DNA of 64,000 bases from the NCBI GenBank assembly GCA_903813345.2, contig CAIIXF020000002.1:6067772-6131771 (forward strand), read 5' to 3'. Shown in pieces: positions 57,057 through 64,000 of this stretch. Below the pieces are notes generated by a model. It had not been told where the DNA came from. It was given only the letters and a program-made list of their open reading frames with translations, and ran no database searches. The stretch comes from Owenia fusiformis (taxonomy: Eukaryota; Annelida; Polychaeta; Sabellida; Oweniidae). The translations under genes and the position numbers were made by a program. Each line of letters starts with the position of its first letter. Position 1 is the stretch's first letter.

Positions 57057-58400
57057 CATAAAACTTTTATACCAGTAAGTTACAAATACACAGAGACTGA
57101 TAGCTCTGGTTCACATAGCCATAGCATGATGCTGAAGCAAGTGTCTGAGAAACAAAGGCCTAAAGTGTTCCTGTGTCTGGATACATGATTAAGTGCAAGA
57201 TTACTGATATCTTATACATTTATTGTGGATTAATCCTGGATTAAGAAGTTTAAAGGTACTAGCACTGGAGGCAATCAGTGGTGAGTTGTACATGTAGGTA
57301 GGAGATTTTTCTATAGATTAAATGGATGAGGATTAATGAGAGTCTGGATTAATTGAGCAAAACGGATTATACACCTGAGGATTAGTGACAATCTCGTATT
57401 GTGGCATATTCGTTTACCAGTTTGATTTGCACAAAAACTTCATACCTTGTTTATCCAATATGGCATAGTGGATTAAGTAGTTAAAGTCACTAGTTGAAAA
57501 CCAGTGGTAAGTTGTAAAGGTTGGGTATTTTAGGAGTAAGCAACAGGCCCATAGCCAGGGGGGGGGTTCGGGGGGGGGGGTGAACCAACCCCCTGGCCAA
57601 AATGTCTTTCAAAATCATGCAGTTTTTCACCATTTTGACTATTTTTTGAGTGATTTTTGGCCAAATTTACCAAAGTGAACCCCCCCCCCCCTAGAATATT
57701 TTGGGAAAAGTGAACCCCCTTGGAGAATTCTGGCTATGGGCCCGAAGCAATGTTACAAGATATGCATTCTAACCATTCTGACTTATAAGAGTCCCTCTTT
57801 ATCTTATACTTGTACTCCAAGAGATAGTTTAGACTGTAAATCTAGCAAGGCATTCAAGCTATAAGTGTACATGAGTCTGGATTACTGGGTCAAGAAGGAA
57901 TAACTTATCTTAAGTTTGGGAGCACCTGGAGCAATTGGGATATTTCCTTGGGATTGCACAGTTAAAGGATTGCAGTTTAAGATCCTGGATTACAAGATCA
58001 AGAGGGACAATTGAGATTTAAACCTGAGGATTATCAGATAATCTGATAATCCTTGTATAGTGATTACAAGTTAAAATCACTGGAAAGCATCTGGAACTGT
58101 AGGCCTAGTAGGATATCCTAGTAGCAAGCAGTGTTATAAAACATGTATACAAGCTGTGGTTAGATTCCTCCTGAGTAAAGATTTAGTGAGATTACTCAGA
58201 TATCTGGATTAAAAGATTATCCTTGGTTAATCCCAGGATTAAAGTATCAGTCTGGGTCTAAGCTGGTGTAATACAGTTTCTAATGTATTGGATTTAAATA
58301 CAATAGCGTACCAGGATTATCTTACCTTGGATTATCATAGGATTAGAAGGGATTAAGTCTATCAGACTGGGATAATAAAAGGGATTATCTGCCTTATTAG
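57057..58400 (+). repeat. diverged ~250-bp tandem repeat, GGATTA-rich
   Basis: Recurring blocks with TGGATTAAGTAGTTAAAGTC, GGAGGCAATCAGTGG or AAAACCAGTGG, TAGTAGCAAGCAGTGTTA and GATTACTGGGTCAAG-type words. The blocks are old and irregular. One is split by a family A element at 57544. Confidence 0.55.
57544..57744 (+). mobile_element. family A element with target duplication
   Basis: CAGGCCCATAGCCAGG to CTGGCTATGGGCCCG, flanked by AAGCAA (57538-57543, 57745-57750), here 6 bp or 5 bp plus a chance match. Confidence 0.87.
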
Positions 58401-58454
58401 GTGAGATTAATATAATCATAATAATCATTATTTGATAATCTGTTTAACTTTTAT

Positions 58455-58628
58455 TTAATGTTTTGTTCCAATTGGTTGTTCTTTCATTATTTTTCTCAAG
58501 CAGCCCTGGTGAGGTGAATGTGTTACACGGTAACATTTCACTGGATCTGAAATTTTATGCATGGGTAATCCATCTGGTATTTCATGAATACCTGTAAATG
58601 AAATAACATGCTCATCTGATGCCTTTGC
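58455..58628 (-). CDS. plausible terminal exon of an unidentified gene
   Basis: On the minus strand AACTTTTTTCAG is a good acceptor, followed in phase 0 by 57 codons: AKASDEHVISFTGIHEIPDG, then a Pro/His/Cys-containing stretch and the end EQPIGTKH, stop TAA. The stop overlaps an AATAAA (TTAAATAAAAG), a convincing polyadenylation signal. The sequence does not look like repeat DNA and composition is less biased than its surroundings. I do not recognise the family. Upstream exons would lie to the right, up to or beyond the window end. Confidence 0.45.
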   Translation of the reverse strand, partial: AKASDEHVISFTGIHEIPDGLPMHKISDPVKCYRVTHSPHQGCLRKIMKEQPIGTKH

Positions 58629-58639
58629 CTGAAAAAAGT

Positions 58640-59690
58640 TAAATATGAGTAAAATCAAATATTTCAGTTTGTACAGAGATCACCTGAATCTAAAAGTTAT
58701 TCAAATCCGGCAGAAGAATATAAAATAAATTTGCTTGAAAAAAGGTAAATATGAGTAAAACCAAGATATGACTACAGTTAAATGTACTTTACCAGAATCT
58801 AAATATTATTCAAATCGCACCAAAGAATCTGATAAAAATTGTGATTTATCGTGCATTGAAATATTGTTGAGTGATGTCATTAATAATAGAAGATCCATCT
58901 GTTTGAAGTTAATTAGCACTTTAAATGTTTTATCAATTTGTTGTATGTTTCTATTAACACTTTCAAAGTAAATGTTGGGATTAAATACACCAGGGGGGGG
59001 GGCAAATCTTGAAATCTGAGAAAGAATGATTTGTTTATAGATATGAGAGAGAAAATGATTTATACAACTGAGATAAAAACAATTTATTTTAAGATATGGA
59101 AAAGAATAATTTATTTGTAGACTTAAGAAAGAATGATTTTCTCATAAATCTGTACCTTTACAACCTTGGAAGATATTTACCCTTGAATAATTATTCCAGT
59201 TAAAGAACCTAATTTAGTGATATACTTACGTGTATTTAGGGAACAGTGGAACACATTGCATAAGAAATAATTCCCTGAAATGAGGGTTGATCAAAAAGTT
59301 TCTCTAATTTCGTAATTTTTCAATATATTTTGATAAAATTTTCACAGAATCTGCAGTGTAGAATGACTTATTAATTTAGCAAAGAATATATACTCGTAGC
59401 ATAGCAGAAATATAAATTTGAAATGGTTGCCATAGTTGTAGGCTTACTGATTTTGCAGTTTATAATTATACTCTCTATATGTACATTGTCACTCAGACTG
59501 GCTAAAAGTGTTCAGATTAGGAGATGTTCTGATTTTGAGGTTTTGCATCTGTAAGTTTTCAGATAAGATGGGTTAATTAACATTTCAAATATGAGTGTTC
59601 ACTGTTCAAATTAGGAGGTGTTCAGATCTTAAGTTTTTTTTTAACATAGGAGTTAATGGGAGGAAAAAATTGAAGCAGAAAAAGTGTTCA
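58640..59690. other. non-coding stretch
   Basis: A G-run at 58994-59001 starts a GGGGGGGCAAATCTTGAAAT segment recalling 25590 and 3375. Degenerate AGAAAGAATGATTT repeats lie at 59018-59140. No exon recognised. Confidence 0.45.
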
Positions 59691-59795
59691 GATTGAATGT
59701 TCATATTGAATATTCAGATTGAATGTTCAGATTGAATGTTCAGATTGAATGTTCAGGTTAGCCAGGTATTCTGATATACAGGTTTCATTGTACTC
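59505..59795. mobile_element. family E relic with 13-bp repeat
   Basis: AGTGTTCAGATTAGGAGATG, AATTAGGAGGTGTTCAGATC and the end TACAGGTTTCATTGTA are family E words. Inside, TTCAGATTGAATG is repeated five times at 59690-59760. Confidence 0.5.
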
Positions 59796-60041
59796 TGGAC
59801 TCTGGATGTATTGGAGGCTAAATAAATAAACTCTCATTTGATGTGAACTGTAACATATGTATCAAACTTTATTGAATTTTATCTTATGACCAATATTGTT
59901 TGATAAGTTGTGGTCAAAATATTTTACATGGTCAACTGTCATTATTTATTGTTCAATTGTTTGTTAAATATATATTTTAATATCTCTCAGGCTCAAACAA
60001 AATATAGGGGTTATTGTTAAATTATTTGTTCAATACATATT

Positions 60042-60165
60042 TTAACCTCTTGAATACCTGGAGTGACAAGATCTCTGGTCACCTCAGAAATGACCTTGAA
60101 ACCCAGAGTGATGAGAAAACCTGTCACAAAAATATTCACTAAAATTGCTCTTATTTGAACAATTT
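60042..60165 (+). mobile_element. family G element, truncated
   Basis: TTAACCTCTTGAATACCTGG and about 120 bp of the family body, ending near TTATTTGAACAATT. Confidence 0.6.
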
Positions 60166-61432
60166 GAAGAGATGAAACTTTTTGACAAGGGTAAGCAGGA
60201 AGTTGGAAACTACATCTTTGTTTATTGGAGATATAATTAATGGACTGGTCTGTTTAGGTGAAGCTTGGGATCAGTAAGCACTAATTGGCTGAATTGATAG
60301 TTGTAGCAACCTACGGAGGGTTGTACAATAAATTATAAGAAAAATGCACTCATTCAATTTGGAGTATTCAGATATTAAAGCTAATATATATTATGAAACG
60401 TGAGAATGTGAGATTGCTTCAAATAAATCTAGGATAAAGAAAAGGTGTCAAAAAAGACTAAGACTAAGACTACTAGTAGATTTGAAAGAGAAAATATCCT
60501 TATTTTGATAGAGAAAGTATCTCATATAAAAATAATAAGAAGTTTTTCTTTACTTATGCAGAGATAGAAAGAAAAATGAAACTTATATAGAATACATGAA
60601 GAAAGGAAGAAAACAAACTGTTTATAAAATGCAAGATTACTAAAGCTTGTGAAATTGAATGTTTCTAAGTTGAATATATCCCTAGAAACGAAATTATACT
60701 GTTGCCATGGTTTCCATTATAAAACAAGGAATTGTTGGAAAAATAGAATGGAATGAGAATGTGAATTAGTTTTGAATATATTAGAATATCAGAATATGCT
60801 ACTTCTTAGCAGTCCAGAGAAAATGTTGAAAAACAAAGCCATTTTGTTATTTTTTGCAAGGGTATTTGGAACATTCTTGTAACTTCTTGTTGCAGATCAG
60901 TGTATAAACCCTTGCAAAAAATATACCTCATGTCATTATGATTCAATCTACCATTTAGATTTTAATGATTCTTTAACAGGTCTGGGTGTCAAGATAATTT
61001 TCTGTGCAGATTCATTCATTTTAGATCATTAGGTTTGATTCTAAAACATACATATGGTTAGTTGCTAACAGAAAAGTAGTTGCTACAGTTTATCAGACAG
61101 ATATGTTTGAGAAAAGAGTAAGATAAGCAGATGCAGATACAGATCAAGAAAACATGGGGAGGGGTCACAGATTTGTATTCCTGGAATATCTTTTGATGCC
61201 CTGAGTGTCTGAGTCTGAATATGAGGAATGCATATAGTAAAACCTGTCCAACCATGTATATATGGCCATGAAATGCAATGAAATACCATGGTAATACCAT
61301 AGCCGATTATGATCGTTAAATGGCACCATTGCATTTCATGGTTAACAGCGCGTTTTTAACATGGAGTTTTCGATTGAAAAAATACTGCCGTTTCACAGTA
61401 TTTCATGGTCAGAAACCATCAAATGCAATATA

Positions 61433-61636
61433 GTGATCTCCCCAGCATTAAAGCAAGTACAGCACCCACCTGAGATTTTTAAACAGGCTTGGAGTTGCAC
61501 CCACCTGAGATTTCATTTGCGCCAACTTGAAAATGAGAAATATCCAGTAAAATGGGCATATTTTGACCAATTTTAGATTTAATTGTGAAAATGAGAATTT
61601 TGCACCTACTTGAGAAAAAATCCTGGGGAGAACACT
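61433..61636 (+). mobile_element. family B element
   Basis: GTGATCTCCCCAGCATTAAA to CCTGGGGAGAACACT; full-length copy. Confidence 0.8.
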
Positions 61637-61669
61637 TATGTCAGAATGCAGAAACCCTGTAGATTTCAC

Positions 61670-61868
61670 CCACTCTTGTATAAAGGAAAACTTGTCTAAT
61701 ATGAACACCACAGCCAGAAATGTTCAGATTGGCAGATGTTCACATTTAAAGGTTTTTAACATTGAAGTCAATGGCAGATTAAAAAATGTGTTTATAAACC
61801 AAAAATATGTTTATATTGAGAGGTATTCAGATTAAAGAGGTGTACGGATATAAAGGTTTTACTGTATG
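61670..61868. mobile_element. family E element
   Basis: Contains GTCTAATATGAACACCACAG, TCAGATTGGCAGATGTTCAC, GAGGTATTCAGATTAAAGAG and the end ATATAAAGGTTTTACTGTAT. Confidence 0.6.
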
Positions 61869-61968
61869 AAAAAATTGTGGAAAGGCATTTCTTGGATCAA
61901 TGCAATCACTTTTTGATATATTATTACGTCAGGTTTCGATAATATGTCAGACATTTTTACATACTACG

Positions 61969-62164
61969 GTGATCTCCCCAGCATTAAAGCTTGTGGGTGC
62001 AGCTTACACCTAAGATTTTAAAAACAGGCTTGCACCCACTTGAAAATCCATTTGCATCCACTTGAAAATGAGAAATACCATGAATAAGGGGCATATTTTG
62101 ACCAATTTTTGTCTGAAAATGGGAATCCTGCACCCAGTTGAGAAAAAATCCTGTGGAGCACACT
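61969..62164 (+). mobile_element. family B element
   Basis: GTGATCTCCCCAGCATTAAA to CCTGTGGAGCACACT; same orientation as the copy at 61433, 536 bp away. Confidence 0.8.
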
Positions 62165-62410
62165 GTTCGATAAGATAAAACTTCATTGTTTTATATATTC
62201 GTAGAAAATTACAGAAACGCATTTCTTTGCTCCAAACTCAATGCAATCACTTTTTGATCGAATATAACATCAGGTTTCAATAATACATCAAACATTTTTT
62301 GGGAAAACAAAGCTCCATTGTTTAATCTAAAGGCTGTGCTGAATTAAAATTTATTAATAGCATTGATGAGTGTTCAGGGATTATACATCATTCTGTCAGG
62401 TTATTTCGTG

Positions 62411-62560
62411 CTTATTATGTCCCCGCCACCAGAAGTGTTGTCAGATTGTTATTGTCTTCAACTTTTTGTGGATGGTGTTTGGTGGTCAGATATTTGTGGT
62501 TGTCATCCAGAGTTTGGTGTCTGTAACAAATGGTAGGTGATGATGACATGTTGTATGTTG
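62411..62560 (+). mobile_element. family D dispersed element
   Basis: CCCCGCCACCAGAAGTGTTG, GTGTTTGGTGGTCAGATATT and GTAACAAATGGTAGGTGATG words in family order. Confidence 0.55.
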
Positions 62561-62944
62561 TTACACTCTACCTTGTTCCTGGTTAAGCCTAATTCCTCCG
62601 TTCTTGCTAATTTCATGCATTTCTTACTTTGAGGAGTCTAGTATCCATCAAATTTTTTCCTTCCCTAGGGAAAATTTCTTGTTGGTGATGTATTGAAATT
62701 GTAAACAGGGGGTCACAAACATAAAACTTAGAAAAATTAAGGAATTCCCTAATTAATTGTTGAAATCATGGAAATAATTATGTCATGGTAAAAGAACAAT
62801 AGACCATAGATATTCCTATCTTGTCAAATATTCTTTAAATGACCTCTAGATTAGCATATTAATGACAATTTTGTGTTTTTGTAGATAAGTAGATTTTGTT
62901 AAGAAGTAATAGTGTAAAAAAGTATCTGCACTTGAAATAGAACT

Positions 62945-63155
62945 ACAGTAAAACCTGTATCTACAGAACACATTTAGTAGCTAAAATAGCATTCTACTTT
63001 CAAGATGCTTCATTTACTGAAGATCATTCTACATTGTAGGTATTACTAACATGACTTTGAAGTTTTCTACTCATAGAGGCATTACACTTTACAGATGTGT
63101 GACACTTTACAGAGGTGTTACACTTTACAGAAGTGTTACACTTTTCAGTGATGTT
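62945..63155 (+). repeat. family E end with ~18-bp repeat
   Basis: ACAGTAAAACCTGTATCTAC at the left; TTACACTTTACAGAGGTG-like units repeated four times at 63083-63150. Confidence 0.6.
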
Positions 63156-63466
63156 ATTCATTTTGAAGAATTTCTTTGAAAGGTAGTGAAATGAACAGGG
63201 CTTTGTATATTACCCATTAGCAGAAAATATTAAATTCTCTATATAAACCACCTGACTACCAGAACACAAAAGAAAGATATGCGAGTGCAATTATTGAAAC
63301 CCATAAATCAACAAAATCCATCAGTGAATACATTTTAAGTAAAAAACCTAATAAATTAATTTCATTATGAAATGAATAAGATGTACCCTTTCTTAAAGTT
63401 TGATTGAGCTTCTTTAATAAAAATTATCTTATCCTTTGATTCACACCCCCAAAATGCAATCTGATT

Positions 63467-63625
63467 TTCGACGCCGTTTCAGTGCCAAATTCGTTGCCGG
63501 TTCGGCACCAAATGGACTGACTAGTCCGGTAGCAAATTTTGGTGTCGAAAGGTTTCGGTGCCGAAACGGTGTCAAAACAGTGCCAGAACAGTGCCAAATT
63601 TTTTCAATGCCGAAACGGCGTCGAA
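63467..63625. mobile_element. GC-rich foldback element (159 bp)
   Basis: TTCGACGCCGTTTC at the left is the exact inverse of GAAACGGCGTCGAA at the right. Between them are recurrent GTGCCAAA, GGTGCCGAAA and GTGTCGAAA words. Stands out by composition from the AT-rich flanks. Confidence 0.85.
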
Positions 63626-63719
63626 TTATATTGGCTGTGTAGTCTCACCCAATCAGAATATGTCTCTCAAAATAGAGCTATCCAATCAGATTTCAATCAC
63701 ATTCCAACAGCTTCAAAAA

Positions 63720-63890
63720 TGTAGAACTCTGGAATACCTCTGCAAGTGAAATAGCTCTGTATGTAAGCGAAACAACTTTCAGAGTCCCAAGACCAACTCA
63801 TTTAAATGAACCTCTATAAGTGGAACACCTCTCAAATAGAACACTTTAGAGGAACCAAAGGTGTTTCACATAGAGAGTTTTTACCGTATA
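63720..63890. mobile_element. family E element
   Basis: AAGTGAAATAGCTCTGTATG, ATAAGTGGAACACCTCTC and the end CATAGAGAGTTTTTACCGTA. Extends close to the right edge of the window. Confidence 0.5.
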
Positions 63891-64000
63891 TCATTGTGCT
63901 GCTCACAGGGTTGTGATTTCTACTATTTTAGTTAGTTCCTTGACCTCAGGGTAGAAAAGTTCATAAATAATGAATCTCTGATTAAGATGGATAGTTCCAT

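Noticed and set aside
1-64000. tRNA, rRNA or snRNA genes
   Set aside because: I saw no cloverleaf with A and B boxes and no rRNA or snRNA core by eye; a covariance-model scan (tRNAscan-SE, Infernal) would be needed to exclude them.

Overview
The window is animal genomic DNA. It holds three spliced metazoan-type genes (a Rab30-like GTPase, a polyprenol reductase/SRD5A3 orthologue and a Golgi carbohydrate 6-O-sulfotransferase), each split by GT-AG introns. It also holds a Ty3/mag-lineage LTR retrotransposon and many small inverted-repeat elements and minisatellites in an AT-rich background. Host coding sequence is only about 2.5 kb of 64 kb. This fits a repeat-rich, probably aquatic, invertebrate genome; I cannot fix the phylum from sequence alone.

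Layout. 1-3.8 kb: the 3' two coding exons of RAB30 (+ strand; the exon with the nucleotide-binding P-loop lies off the left edge). 3.8-9.6 kb: possible 3' UTR and non-coding DNA with a nested foldback element. 9.6-14.9 kb: a 33-bp satellite, then a ~162-bp satellite containing a near-identical 1,160-bp tandem duplication. 15.6-26.3 kb: a complete five-exon SRD5A3 gene (- strand, 300 aa). All four introns contain large repeats: an intact 4.7-kb LTR retrotransposon with identical LTRs in intron 1, two inverted-repeat elements in intron 2, a 19-bp array of donor-like motifs in intron 3, and a 94-bp array of acceptor-like motifs in intron 4. 28.2-33.3 kb: a complete three-exon sulfotransferase (- strand, 372 aa), with a GC-rich foldback element in intron 1 and a short transposon 8 bp from a splice donor. 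33.4-64 kb: no recognisable complete gene, only dispersed non-autonomous elements (at least six families, named A to G here), more than ten minisatellites and one plausible unidentified terminal exon at 58.5 kb.

The genes are not an operon. SRD5A3 (dolichol synthesis in the ER) and the sulfotransferase (glycan sulfation in the Golgi) both act in glycosylation, and Rab30 is a Golgi Rab, but this proximity may be coincidence. The most interesting signal is the relation between tandem repeats and splice sites: short duplications span a RAB30 exon-intron boundary and an SRD5A3 intron-exon boundary, and SRD5A3 exon 4 lies between an array of about 27 donor-like sequences and 7 acceptor-like sequences.
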